Below, one piece after another: positions 43,886-52,296 of a stretch of DNA of 64,000 nt. The notes under the pieces are model-generated. The model was given only the letters and a program-made list of their open reading frames with translations. It was not told where the DNA came from and ran no database searches. The stretch is from positions 124,140 through 188,139 of the forward strand of contig PLUE01000039.1 in NCBI GenBank assembly GCA_003164785.1, read 5' to 3'. This stretch comes from Gammaproteobacteria bacterium. GTDB taxonomy: Bacteria; Pseudomonadota; Gammaproteobacteria; Steroidobacterales; Steroidobacteraceae. Within the stretch, counting starts at the first letter, position 1; each line of letters opens with the position of its first letter. The position numbers and the translations under genes are program-made.

Positions 43886-45397
43886 TCAATGACGGCCGCC
43901 GTTTCCATTGTCGTCGGCCACGGTGTTCTTGCGATCCTTCGGCATGGCGGCTTTGATCTCATCCAGGCGAGCGCTGAATCGCGCGCGTTGGATCGGGTCG
44001 AGACCTTCCAGGGTCAACGCGAGCTGCAATTGAGTGGCCGCCATTTTCAGGTCGCCGCTCATGACCCAGTAAAACGACATGTAGTAATAGGAATCGGCCA
44101 GATCGCCGGCGGCGCTCGCGGCCTTGGCGATCAGCTTGGTTTGGTCCGGCGAAGGTTCCACGAAATTGAACAAGTCGTCGAGGATGAGCTGCGCGCGCTT
44201 GTTCTCGCCGCTGCGCATCAACGTTTCCGAGAGCCGGATCGTGATCGGCACGTTCCTGGGGAACAGGTTCAATCCCTTGTCGAGCACTTCCTGGGATTCC
44301 TTCGGCTGGCCGTTCTGCATGTAGGCCTGGCCCAGCGCACCGTAGAACTGCGTGACCTTCGGGTACTCGCGCAGCAGCGCCTGCAGGTCGGGAATCGCGG
44401 CGGCGGGCGCCTTCATGTTGATGTCGGCGATGTCCCTGCCGTAGCGCTCCTCCATGGTCAATCCCGCGCCATTCTTGACGAGGCTCGCATAGTAAGCACG
44501 CACCACCCGCGGATCGCCCACGAGCGAGCGCAGGCGCTCGCGCGTCAGACGGTAGCCCAGCGAATCCTCGTGGCGAACGCGGCCGATCTGTTCGGCACGG
44601 TTGCGCGCCTCGGCCACTCGTTCCGCGGACAGCGGGTGATCGATCAGGAATTCCACCGCCTTGACGCGGCTCGGTTCGGGTGAATTGCGCTCGAGTTCCT
44701 GGAAGAAGCTCGCCATCCCCAACGGGTCATAGCCCGCGGTCGCCATGGTGCCGATGCCGATGCGGTCGGCCTCGAACTCGTTGGCCCGGGTGTAATTGAT
44801 CTGATGCTGGATCGCGGCAGCCTGGGTCGCCATGATCGCGCCCTCCATGGCGTCGGGCGATCCGTGGCCGGCCGTGGCGCCCAGCAGGATGGCCGCCAGC
44901 ATCGCGGCGGTCGCCACCAGCCCGGCATGACTCTGATCGATCAACCCACGCACCAGGTGCCGCTGGGTGACGTGCGCGGTCTCGTGCGCCATCACGCCGG
45001 CCAGCTGGTTCTCGTTGCGCGTCGCCAGGATCAGGCCGCTGTTGATGGCGATGAACCCCCCGGGCATGGCGAAGGCGTTGATGACCGGATCGCGCACCAC
45101 GAAGTAATAGAACTGATGCTGGCCTTCCTCGGCACGGCTCGACAGGCTGTGCCCGATCTCCTGGATATAGTCGCTGACCTCGGGGTCCTCCAGAATGACT
45201 CCCATTTTGCCCATCTCGCGGAACCAACCGAGGCCAGCCTGATACTCATCCTCGAGCGAGACGGCGGCGTTGGCGGGACTGCCCAATTCGGGCAGGTCCT
45301 GGTCGGTGGCGCTGACACCCGTGGCCCAGCCCACGCCGACGCTGGCGCTGGCCGCCAGGGCGATCAAGAAAGCGAACAGAGACTTCCAGAGCTTCAT
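43886..45397 (-). CDS. bepA: M48 metalloprotease with TPR repeats, BepA-like
   Basis: A 503-residue periplasmic protease and chaperone of outer membrane protein assembly. A signal peptide (residues 1-29) is followed by the M48 domain with zinc motif HETAH (138-142) and the third ligand region RANEFEADRIGI. A C-terminal TPR array (about 330-490) includes PDLQALLREYPKVTQFYGAL. GGAGG lies just before the ATG. It lies 64 bases from mlaA on the same strand, so both envelope genes may be linked. Confidence 0.9.
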   Translation of the reverse strand: MKLWKSLFAFLIALAASASVGVGWATGVSATDQDLPELGSPANAAVSLEDEYQAGLGWFREMGKMGVILEDPEVSDYIQEIGHSLSSRAEEGQHQFYYFVVRDPVINAFAMPGGFIAINSGLILATRNENQLAGVMAHETAHVTQRHLVRGLIDQSHAGLVATAAMLAAILLGATAGHGSPDAMEGAIMATQAAAIQHQINYTRANEFEADRIGIGTMATAGYDPLGMASFFQELERNSPEPSRVKAVEFLIDHPLSAERVAEARNRAEQIGRVRHEDSLGYRLTRERLRSLVGDPRVVRAYYASLVKNGAGLTMEERYGRDIADINMKAPAAAIPDLQALLREYPKVTQFYGALGQAYMQNGQPKESQEVLDKGLNLFPRNVPITIRLSETLMRSGENKRAQLILDDLFNFVEPSPDQTKLIAKAASAAGDLADSYYYMSFYWVMSGDLKMAATQLQLALTLEGLDPIQRARFSARLDEIKAAMPKDRKNTVADDNGNGGRH

Positions 45398-45476
45398 GTA
45401 TCCTCCATGCAAGCCATTAGAGTGCCCTGCGGCGCACAAAGTTCGCGAGGCGCTCCGGGAACCTAGCAGGAGCCGT

Positions 45477-46931
45477 TCACAGCATTTCGGAAGCATAGTC
45501 TGCCAACCGCGAGCGTTCGCCGCGCACCAGCGTGATATGGCCCGAGTACGCCCAGCCGTGGAAGCGATTCACCACATAGGTCAGCCCCGTCGTGGTCTCC
45601 GTCAGGTAGGGGGTGTCGATCTGCGCGATGTTGCCCAGGCACACCATCTTGGTGCCGGGACCGGCGCGCGTCACCAGCGCCTTCATCTGCTTGGGCGTCA
45701 GATTCTGGGCCTCGTCGATGATGATGAAGCGGTTCAGGAACGTCCTTCCGCGCATGAAATTCAGCGATCTGATCTTGATGCGATGGCGCAGCAGATCGTT
45801 GGTCGCCCCGCGTCCCCAGGTGCCCCCCGGCTGGCTCTGAGTCAGCACCTCAAGATTGTCCATGAGGGCGCCCATCCAGGGCTCCATTTTCTCCTCCTCG
45901 GTACCCGGCAGAAACCCGATGTCCTCCCCCAGGGGAATCGTCACGCGGGTCATGATGATCTCGCTGAATCGATTGTGATCGAGCGTTTGCGCGAGGCCCG
46001 CGGCGAGCGTCAACAGCGTCTTACCCGTGCCCGCGGGCCCGAGAATGGTCACGAAATCGATGTCAGGATCCATCAGCAAGTTCAGCCCGAGATTCTGCTC
46101 GCGATTGCGCGCTGTGACTCCCCAGACGTTGTTGCGCTCGGTGCGATAGTCGACGGTGAGTTCCAGGACCGCCGACTCGCCCTCGATCTTGCGCACGATG
46201 GCCTCGACGCCGTTATCGCCGGCATCGTAGACGAATTGATTGGCGCGCCACTCGCGCACCAGCGGACCCTTGACGCGATAGAACGTATGGCTCTGGTGCT
46301 GCCAGGATTCCATGCCCCGGCCGTGCTTGTCCCAGAACGTCGGCGGGAGCTGCTGCACGCCGCTCGCCAGGAGGTCGGCGTCCTCGATGGTCTTGTCGCT
46401 GGAATAGTCTTCTGCATGCACGCCCACGATGGCGGCCTTGATGCGCAGATTGATGTCCTTGGACACCAGGGTGACGCGTGCAGCGGGGAATTTCTGCTGC
46501 AAGGCCAGGGTATTGGCGAGGATGGCGTTGTCGGCGCCATGTCCCGGCAGGCTGTCCGGAAGCACCGACTCGAGCAGCTGGGTCTGAAAGTACAGCCGGC
46601 CCACCGGCGGGCGTTTTCCATGATTGATGGGCGCCGAGGCGGGCAGCTCCAAGCCGCGATCGATGTCCTTCTTGGTCGCATCGCGCATGATTTCGTCGAG
46701 GAAGCGGCTCACCTGGCGCACGTTGCGCGCCGATTCGGTCAAGCCCTTCTTGCCGGCATCCAGTTCCTCGAGCACCGTCATCGGAATGTACACGTCGTGC
46801 TCTTCGAAGCGAAAAATCGCCGTCGGGTCATGCATCAGCACGTTGGTGTCGAGCACGAAGATGCGACGTTCTTGTTTGCCCTGCCGGCCTCGAACCACCA
46901 CGGCGCCCGTGGATCGCGACGCGTCCGTCAC
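45477..46931 (-). CDS. PIN-PhoH family ATPase
   Basis: A 484-residue protein with an N-terminal PIN RNase-like domain (residues 20-165: RIFVLDTNVLMHDP, then DNAILANTLAL and TLVSKDINLRIKA) fused to a PhoH ATPase (250-484) with ILGPAGTGKTLLTLAAGLA and FIIIDEAQNLTPKQMK. This is the PhoH2/YlaK arrangement, proposed to be an RNA helicase-nuclease. The GTG at 46931 overlaps the bcp stop as GTGA; longer starts would run into bcp. Confidence 0.9.
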   Translation of the reverse strand: MTDASRSTGAVVVRGRQGKQERRIFVLDTNVLMHDPTAIFRFEEHDVYIPMTVLEELDAGKKGLTESARNVRQVSRFLDEIMRDATKKDIDRGLELPASAPINHGKRPPVGRLYFQTQLLESVLPDSLPGHGADNAILANTLALQQKFPAARVTLVSKDINLRIKAAIVGVHAEDYSSDKTIEDADLLASGVQQLPPTFWDKHGRGMESWQHQSHTFYRVKGPLVREWRANQFVYDAGDNGVEAIVRKIEGESAVLELTVDYRTERNNVWGVTARNREQNLGLNLLMDPDIDFVTILGPAGTGKTLLTLAAGLAQTLDHNRFSEIIMTRVTIPLGEDIGFLPGTEEEKMEPWMGALMDNLEVLTQSQPGGTWGRGATNDLLRHRIKIRSLNFMRGRTFLNRFIIIDEAQNLTPKQMKALVTRAGPGTKMVCLGNIAQIDTPYLTETTTGLTYVVNRFHGWAYSGHITLVRGERSRLADYASEML

Positions 46932-47401
46932 AGTGCCTGCACCGCGGTCAGCACCGCCTCGGCGTGTCCGGCGACCTTCACCTTGCGCCATTCCTGTCTG
47001 AGCACGCCTTGGGCGTCGATCAGGAACGTGCTGCGTTCGATACCCATATATTTCTTTCCATACATGCTCTTTTCCTGGATCACGTCATAGAGCTTGCAGA
47101 CCGCCTGGTCGGGGTCGCTCAACAAGTCGAAGGGAAAACCCATCTTTGCCTTGAACTTTTCGTGCGATGCCACCGTGTCCGCGGAGACCCCGACGATCGT
47201 CGTCCTGGCCTTCTTGAATTGCGGGAAATGCTCGGTGAAGCTCTCGCCCTCCTGCGTGCAGCCCGGCGTGTTGTCGCGCGGGTAGAAATACATCACCACG
47301 TTGCGGCCCGCGGCCGCCTCGAGCGACCATTCGTCGCCGGTGCCGTCGAGCGTGAAGTCCGGCGCCTTCCTGCCTATCGCGATCTTGCCCGCTTTGCTCA
47401 T
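46928..47401 (-). CDS. bcp: Thioredoxin-dependent peroxiredoxin Bcp/PrxQ
   Basis: Peroxiredoxin of 157 residues. The peroxidatic Cys48 is in YPRDNTPGCTQEGESF. The nearby resolving Cys of E. coli Bcp, five residues later, is absent here (Ser); the only other Cys is Cys102 in DQAVCKLYDV. It could therefore be a 1-Cys enzyme or resolve through Cys102. ATG 47401 is preferred over a TTG 12 bases upstream. It overlaps phoH and lies 8 bases from gcvR. Confidence 0.92.
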   Translation of the reverse strand: MSKAGKIAIGRKAPDFTLDGTGDEWSLEAAAGRNVVMYFYPRDNTPGCTQEGESFTEHFPQFKKARTTIVGVSADTVASHEKFKAKMGFPFDLLSDPDQAVCKLYDVIQEKSMYGKKYMGIERSTFLIDAQGVLRQEWRKVKVAGHAEAVLTAVQAL

Positions 47402-47409
47402 GGTGCTGT

Positions 47410-47940
47410 TCAACTCTTAACAGGTTCGAAGATGGCGTCCAGATTCAAGTGATCGCAGAAATCCATGAACTCCTCGCGCAGGACGCCGATGTGCAGCCGA
47501 CTCGGGACGTTGACGATCAGTTGCACGGAAAACATCGGCGCGCCGGTATGCGCGGCGGCGTAAACGCGGGTGGACAACTCGGCGATGTCGACGCCGCGCT
47601 GTGCGAAGAACCCGGTCAGACCGGCGACGATGCCGGTTTGATCCAGACACACGACGTCGATGGAGTAGGGCAGCATGTCGTTGCGGGCGGCCCGTTCTTC
47701 CGTGCGCCGCAACTGAATGTTCATGCCGGTGGCGTCCGCCAGTTTCTTGAACTCGCCCTCCAGTTTGGCGAGTGTATGCCAGTTGCCGTTCACCAGGAGC
47801 AGCATTGCAAACTCGTTGCCCAACGCCGTCATGCGGCTTTCGCTGATGCTTCCGCCGCAGTCGGCGACTGCCTTGGAAAGCTCGTGGACCATCCCGATGC
47901 GGTCCCCGCCGACCGCCGAAATCACTATGTGTTGTTTCAT
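47410..47940 (-). CDS. gcvR: Glycine cleavage system regulator GcvR-like ACT protein
   Basis: A 176-residue protein with two ACT domains (residues 3-75, MKQHIVISAVGGDRIGMVHE; and 92-170, VVCLDQTGIVAGLTGFFAQR). GcvR-type proteins sense glycine and restrain GcvA. It diverges from dapA over 81 bases, the common gammaproteobacterial arrangement, and is followed by bcp, with which it is likely co-transcribed. Confidence 0.92.
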   Translation of the reverse strand: MKQHIVISAVGGDRIGMVHELSKAVADCGGSISESRMTALGNEFAMLLLVNGNWHTLAKLEGEFKKLADATGMNIQLRRTEERAARNDMLPYSIDVVCLDQTGIVAGLTGFFAQRGVDIAELSTRVYAAAHTGAPMFSVQLIVNVPSRLHIGVLREEFMDFCDHLNLDAIFEPVKS

Positions 47941-47966
47941 CGGCTCAAATTCTACCGGATGGGCGC

Positions 47967-47996
47967 TTGCCAGGGTGCATGTCCGGCACTTAAGGT
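47967..47996 (+). promoter_or_regulatory. Candidate promoter for dapA
   Basis: TTGCCA (47967-47972) and TAAGGT (47991-47996) with an 18-base spacer, in the gcvR-dapA divergent gap. The -10 is imperfect, so confidence is low. Confidence 0.35.
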
Positions 47997-48021
47997 AGCG
48001 ATATTTCCTGCGGAGCCGATC

Positions 48022-48915
48022 ATGTTTTCTGGAAGTATGGTAGCTATTGTCACGCCGATGACCGTCGACGGCGCGCTGGATTGGCCTGCCTGGGACCGGT
48101 TGCTCGACTTCCACATGGGCGAGGGCACGGATGGCATCGTCGTGGCGGGCACGACCGGGGAGTCGCCGGTCTTGTCGCTGCCGGAAATCGCCGAACTGAC
48201 CCGCCGGGCGGTGACGCGTTGCCGCGGCAAGATGAAGGTCATGGTGGGGGCAGGCACGAATTCGACCGCAACCACGGTGCAACGCACGCGCGAGCTGTCC
48301 AAACTGGGCGTCGACGCCGTCATGCTGGTCACACCGTATTACAATAAGCCGCCGCAGGAGGGCCTCTACCGCCATTTTCTGGCGGCCGCAGATGCCTCGG
48401 ACGCGCCGATCATCCTGTACAACGTGCCGAAGCGCACTGCGGTGGATCTGCTGCCCGCCACCGTCGTCCGGCTGGCGAGCCATCCGAAGATCGTCGCCGT
48501 GAAAGAGGCCAATGCCGACCTGAGCCGGGCCCGAGAATTGCTGGCGACGCTTCCGCAGGGGTTTTCGGTCCTATCCGGCGACGATGCGACCGCGATGGAT
48601 TTCATGGCCGTGGGGGCCCGGGGCGTCATTTCGGTGACCGGGAATGTGGCACCCCGCCGCCTGCACGAAGCCTGTCTGGCGGCCCTGCGGGGCGATATGG
48701 CCACGGCACGGGCCATCGACGCCGATTTGCAGCTGCTGCATCGGGACCTGTTCATCGAGGCGAGCCCGATCCCGGTGAAGTGGGCGGTTGCAAGAATGGG
48801 CCTCATCGGGAACGCAATCCGCTTACCATTGGTCGAACTGGCGCCGGTACACCAGGAGACGGTCGCGCGCGCCATGCGTGCGGCCGGCGTCACACTCGAG
48901 GACCAAGCAGCATGA
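48022..48915 (+). CDS. dapA: 4-hydroxy-tetrahydrodipicolinate synthase
   Basis: Condenses pyruvate with aspartate semialdehyde in lysine and diaminopimelate synthesis; 297 residues. The catalytic residues keep E. coli numbering: Thr44-Thr45 in AGTTGESP, Tyr107 in VTPYYNKP, Tyr133 in ILYNVPKRT and the Schiff-base Lys161 in IVAVKEAN. The ATG at 48022 gives MFSGSMVAIVTPM. It overlaps the lipoprotein gene downstream by 4 bases (ATGA). Confidence 0.97.
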   Translation: MFSGSMVAIVTPMTVDGALDWPAWDRLLDFHMGEGTDGIVVAGTTGESPVLSLPEIAELTRRAVTRCRGKMKVMVGAGTNSTATTVQRTRELSKLGVDAVMLVTPYYNKPPQEGLYRHFLAAADASDAPIILYNVPKRTAVDLLPATVVRLASHPKIVAVKEANADLSRARELLATLPQGFSVLSGDDATAMDFMAVGARGVISVTGNVAPRRLHEACLAALRGDMATARAIDADLQLLHRDLFIEASPIPVKWAVARMGLIGNAIRLPLVELAPVHQETVARAMRAAGVTLEDQAA

Positions 48916-49199
48916 GTTTTGAGCGAGCATTAGTTTTTTTTGCAGCGGCGATTTCACTGAGCGGTTGCCATATCGTCAGCCGTCTGAACCCGGATTGTCA
49001 TACCAAGCAGGAGTACCAACATGCCTCCCAGGTGGCAGCCCTGAAGGTGCCGGAAGGCCTGGATAAGCCGAATACCGCGGGTGCGCTGGTGATTCCGACG
49101 GTGGAGAATGCGCCGCCGCCCCCGGGTCCGAAGGATGCCTGCTTCGACCAGCCGCCGCGTTACAAGCCGGCCCCGCAGAACAAGGCGGCCAGCGGTTAG
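48912..49199 (+). CDS. Short lipoprotein resembling the N-terminus of BamC
   Basis: A 95-residue lipoprotein with lipobox LSGC (Cys19). Residues 35-62 (EYQHASQVAALKVPEGLD, then ALVIP) line up with the unstructured N-terminal stretch of E. coli BamC that wraps around BamD. The helix-grip domains of BamC (about 250 residues) are missing. The rest is Pro-rich and has two further Cys (29 and 77) that could form a disulfide. It is coupled to dapA by ATGA, the usual place of bamC. It may be a minimal BamC (inference). Confidence 0.75.
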   Translation: MSFERALVFFAAAISLSGCHIVSRLNPDCHTKQEYQHASQVAALKVPEGLDKPNTAGALVIPTVENAPPPPGPKDACFDQPPRYKPAPQNKAASG

Positions 49200-49263
49200 A
49201 TTTGATAGCTGGGGCCACCTCCGGTACCCTTGCGGCCCGCTGGTCGATGTCTTGGGTTTTTTG

Positions 49264-49337
49264 GGAGAGGTGGCCGAGTGGTCGAAGGCGCTCGCCTGGA
49301 AAGTGAGTAACATCCTAAAAGGTGTTCGAGGGTTCGA
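49264..49337 (+). pseudogene. Broken tRNA-Ser(GGA) copy
   Basis: These 74 bases are identical to the first 74 bases of the intact tRNA-Ser at 49442: acceptor 5' strand, D-arm, GGA anticodon arm, variable arm and T-arm up to the loop bases TTCGA. A 70-base hairpin array then interrupts the T-loop. Past it, ATCCCTCCC (49408-49416) restores the T-stem 3' strand, but the acceptor 3' strand and CCA are missing. It cannot fold into a normal tRNA. Confidence 0.85.
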
Positions 49338-49407
49338 CAAAATCGCAGGAGCGATTTTGGACGCGCGTAGCGCGCCCGCAGGGCGAGGGCCGGGACGGCC
49401 CGAGTCA
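49338..49407 (+). repeat. 70-base hairpin array inserted in a tRNA T-loop
   Basis: Four stems in a row: 49338-49346 with 49351-49359 (9 bp, AGGA loop), 49362-49366 with 49370-49374 (5 bp, GTA loop), 49373-49377 with 49381-49385 (5 bp, GCA loop) and 49387-49391 with 49397-49401 (5 bp, GGGAC loop). Stems 2 and 3 share two bases. It contains no coding region and no target-site duplication that I can see. Confidence 0.7.
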
Positions 49408-49441
49408 ATCCCTCCCGAGGTGGGGCTTGGAGTTTATTTAT

Positions 49442-49533
49442 GGAGAGGTGGCCGAGTGGTCGAAGGCGCTCGCCTGGAAAGTGAGTAACATCCTAAAAGG
49501 TGTTCGAGGGTTCGAATCCCTCCCTCTCCGCCA
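49442..49533 (+). tRNA. tRNA-Ser (anticodon GGA)
   Basis: Complete class II tRNA. GGAGAGG (49442-49448) pairs with CCTCTCC (49523-49529), the discriminator is G, and CCA is encoded (49531-49533). The anticodon loop CTGGAAA gives GGA, reading UCC and UCU. A long variable arm (ACATCC...AGGTGT) marks it as serine. The T-arm is GAGGG-TTCGAAT-CCCTC. tRNA-Ser ahead of the 4.5S RNA and dnaX is a common gammaproteobacterial order. Confidence 0.96.
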
Positions 49534-49552
49534 CTAACCACAACGAGTCTAT

Positions 49553-49666
49553 GGTGGCTCGCGTTTGCATCTTCGCGACGACTGGCCACGAACCCCGTCA
49601 GGCCCGGAAGGGAGCAGCGGTAGAGGCTTTAAGTCGGGCGCCGAAGTCCTGCTGGCGCGGGCCGCC
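49553..49666 (+). ncRNA. ffs: 4.5S signal recognition particle RNA
   Basis: Bacterial SRP RNA, partner of Ffh (23432-24799). The apical domain with the GGAA tetraloop and internal loops is seen in GTCAGGCCCGGAAGGGAGCA (49595-49614). The outer helix pairs GGTGGCTCGCG (49553-49563) with CGCGGGCCGCC (49656-49666). The length of about 114 bases fits the 4.5S class. The exact ends are estimated. Confidence 0.93.
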
Positions 49667-49708
49667 TCCTTTCACACGTTATCGTGCGGTACGGCTAAAC
49701 TGAACGCC

Positions 49709-51334
49709 ATGAGTTACATCGCATTAGCGCGCAAGTGGCGCCCCAAACGTTTTGCCGAGATGGTGGGCCAGGAGCACGTGCTGCGCGCCCTGAGCAACGC
49801 GCTCGACAGCGGCCGGGTGCATCATGCCTTTCTGTTCACCGGCACGCGCGGGGTGGGCAAGACCACGGTTGCGCGCATCCTGGCGAAGTCGCTCAATTGC
49901 GAAACCGGCGTGACCTCCAATCCCTGCGGCGTCTGCGCGGCATGCCGCGAAATCGACGAGGGCCGGTTCGTGGATTTGATCGAGGTCGATGCTGCGTCGC
50001 GCACCAAGGTCGACGACACGCGTGAACTTCTCGACAACGTGCAGTACGCGCCGACACGGGGCCGTTACAAGGTGTACCTAATCGACGAGGTGCACATGCT
50101 GTCGAACCACTCCTTCAACGCCCTGTTGAAAACGTTCGAGGAACCGCCGCCCCACGTCAAGTTTCTGCTCGCCACCACCGATCCGCAGAAGCTGCCGGTG
50201 ACCGTCCTGTCGCGCTGCCTGCAGTTCAGCCTGAAGCGACTTTCTGCGAGCCTCATCGGCGAGCGGCTGAAGTTCATCGCCGGCGCCGAAAACCTCCAGT
50301 TCGAGCCTGCGGCCGTGGCGCTGCTGGCACGCGCCGCGGACGGCAGCATGCGCGATGCCTTGAGCTTGATGGACCAGCTGATCGCCTTCGGCGGCGGGAA
50401 TTTGAGCGAAGCGAACAGCCGGTCCATGTTGGGCACCATCGATCGTGGCCATGTCACGCGGATCATCGATGCGCTGGCGCGCCAGGACGGACCGGGACTG
50501 CTCGCTCATGTGCGGGACCTCGACCGGGACGCGCCCGATTACGATCGGGCGTTGATCGAGATGGCCGCGTTTTTGCAGCGCATCGCGATCGTGCAGATCG
50601 TGCCGGATGCGGCGCAGCAGGATGAGGAGTTCGACGCCGAGGCATTGACGCGGTTGGCGGGCGCCATCAGTCCGGAGGACGTGCAGCTCTACTACCAGAT
50701 CGCGCTGGGAGGACGGCGCGATCTGGCGATGGCGCCCGAGCCCCGGGTGGGATTCGAAATGAGTCTGCTGCGCATGCTCGCGTTTCGTCCCGAGACCGCC
50801 GAGGCGGCGCCAGGGGCCGCCGTCAGGGCCGCTGCGCCCGCGAAGGGCGCAGCGCCGGCAAAGGCCGGCGCGGCGTCGGTGGATCGGCCGCCGCCTGCCC
50901 GTGCGGCCGCAGCACCCGCCGCCGCGCCGGCCGCCCCCGCCTTCGAGACCATCGATGCCGGAAATTGGGCGGCCGTCGTCGAAGCCGCTGCCATGAGCGG
51001 CATGACGCGCCAGTTCGCGATGAACTGTGTGCCGGCCGCCTTCGACAACGATCTGCTGCGCCTGCAGTGCGATCAGGCCATCACGGATCGGCGTTCGAAG
51101 ACCACGGACGACAAACTGGCGCAGTGTTTGTCGACCTATTTCGGCAGGGAGATCCGCGTGGTCTTCGCGACCTCCGACGCGGCGCTGGTCACGCCGGCGC
51201 GGCGTCGCGCCATGGCGGAGCAGGACAAGATCGTGCGCGCCGCCGCGGCTTTCGAAGAAGACCCCACGGTCAAGGGTCTGCGCGAGCGTTTCGGCGCCGA
51301 CGTCGACGCGACGTCGGTCAAACCAACGAATTAG
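49709..51334 (+). CDS. dnaX: DNA polymerase III subunits tau/gamma
   Basis: Clamp-loader ATPase of 541 residues. Walker A is GTRGVGKTT, the zinc module is [19 protein letters not shown] and Walker B is [11 protein letters not shown]. The AAA+ part ends near residue 370; an Ala/Pro-rich linker (370-420) leads to a tau C-terminal domain (420-541). No poly-A slippery site is present, so a frameshifted gamma form of the E. coli type is not predicted. ATG 49709 gives [15 protein letters not shown]. Confidence 0.96.
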   Translation: MSYIALARKWRPKRFAEMVGQEHVLRALSNALDSGRVHHAFLFTGTRGVGKTTVARILAKSLNCETGVTSNPCGVCAACREIDEGRFVDLIEVDAASRTKVDDTRELLDNVQYAPTRGRYKVYLIDEVHMLSNHSFNALLKTFEEPPPHVKFLLATTDPQKLPVTVLSRCLQFSLKRLSASLIGERLKFIAGAENLQFEPAAVALLARAADGSMRDALSLMDQLIAFGGGNLSEANSRSMLGTIDRGHVTRIIDALARQDGPGLLAHVRDLDRDAPDYDRALIEMAAFLQRIAIVQIVPDAAQQDEEFDAEALTRLAGAISPEDVQLYYQIALGGRRDLAMAPEPRVGFEMSLLRMLAFRPETAEAAPGAAVRAAAPAKGAAPAKAGAASVDRPPPARAAAAPAAAPAAPAFETIDAGNWAAVVEAAAMSGMTRQFAMNCVPAAFDNDLLRLQCDQAITDRRSKTTDDKLAQCLSTYFGREIRVVFATSDAALVTPARRRAMAEQDKIVRAAAAFEEDPTVKGLRERFGADVDATSVKPTN

Positions 51335-51354
51335 CAGTTCAGGAGGGTGCAGTC

Positions 51355-51681
51355 ATGTTGAAAGGCGGACTGGGAAATCTGATGCGCCAGGCGCAGCAGA
51401 TGCAGGAGACCATGAAAAAGGCGCAGGCCGAGCTGGCCGATCTGGAGGTGGCCGGTCAGTCGGGCGCCGGCATGGTCAAGATCGTGCTGAATGGCCGCCA
51501 TGAGGCGAAGAGCATTTCCATCGAGCCGCGGTTGTTGGCCGAGGACAAGGACATGCTCGAGGATCTGATCGTGGCCGCGATCAACGATGCGGTGCATAAA
51601 TTGGCCGCGCAGTCGCAGGAAAAATATTCCGGCCTCATGTCGGGACTGAACCTTCCGCCGGGCGTGAAGCTGCCGTTCTAG
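51355..51681 (+). CDS. ybaB: YbaB/EbfC nucleoid-associated protein
   Basis: A 108-residue DNA-binding protein that forms tweezer-like dimers. [40 protein letters not shown] and [20 protein letters not shown] are typical. AGGAGG lies upstream of the ATG. It lies between dnaX and recR in the conserved order. Confidence 0.96.
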   Translation: MLKGGLGNLMRQAQQMQETMKKAQAELADLEVAGQSGAGMVKIVLNGRHEAKSISIEPRLLAEDKDMLEDLIVAAINDAVHKLAAQSQEKYSGLMSGLNLPPGVKLPF

Positions 51682-51696
51682 GGCCGCAGCAGTCCG

Positions 51697-52296
51697 ATGA
51701 AATATACGCCCATACTCGCGCGCTTGATCGATTCATTGCGCTGTCTTCCGGGGGTCGGTCCCAAGTCGGCCCAGCGCATGGCCTTTTATCTCCTCGAACG
51801 CGACCGCAGCGGCGGGCAGGTGCTGAGCCAGGCACTGGCCGAAGCGATCAGCAACGTGGGGCATTGCAAGCGTTGCCGCATGCTCACCGAGAGTGAACTG
51901 TGCATCACGTGCGCCTCCAGCGACCGCGACGTCGCCCAACTGTGCGTCGTCGAGTCGCCCGCCGATGTCGTCGCCATCGAATCGTCCGGCGGCTTTCGCG
52001 GCCGCTACTTCGTGCTGATGGGCCATTTGTCGCCGCTCGACGGAATCGGACCCGCAGAACTCGGGCTCGACGAGTTCGAGCAGGTGCTGGGGGAAGGGGA
52101 GGTGCGCGAAGTGATTCTGGCGACCAATCCGACCGTGGAAGGGGAGGCGACCGCGCATTATCTGGGCGAATTGGCGCTGCGCCGCGGTTTGCGCGTGTCG
52201 CGCATCGCGCACGGCGTGCCCGTGGGCGGCGAACTCGAATATGTCGACGGCGGCACGCTGGCGCACGCCCTCGCCGGCCGGACCGTCGTTTCCTAG
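51697..52296 (+). CDS. recR: Recombination protein RecR
   Basis: A 199-residue component of RecFOR, which loads RecA at gaps. An N-terminal helix-hairpin-helix ([17 protein letters not shown]) precedes a C4 zinc finger ([16 protein letters not shown]), a Toprim domain ([19 protein letters not shown]) and a C-terminal Walker-like segment. It converges with rsgA with a 4-base overlap. Confidence 0.97.
   Translation: MKYTPILARLIDSLRCLPGVGPKSAQRMAFYLLERDRSGGQVLSQALAEAISNVGHCKRCRMLTESELCITCASSDRDVAQLCVVESPADVVAIESSGGFRGRYFVLMGHLSPLDGIGPAELGLDEFEQVLGEGEVREVILATNPTVEGEATAHYLGELALRRGLRVSRIAHGVPVGGELEYVDGGTLAHALAGRTVVS

Noticed and set aside
49264..49530. attL/attR pair of an integrated element at tRNA-Ser
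   Set aside because: Only 104 bases separate the two 74-base repeats, there is no integrase, and the duplicated part is the 5' rather than the 3' end of the tRNA.
49261..49533. Short protein-coding frames across the tRNA-Ser repeats
   Set aside because: They read through tRNA sequence, and the two identical peptides only reflect the DNA duplication.
50831..50871. Two strong hairpins in the dnaX linker, as a possible programmed frameshift signal for gamma
   Set aside because: There is no slippery A-run before them, and neither the -1 nor the +1 frame stops soon after; the palindromes are explained by Ala/Pro/Gly codons.
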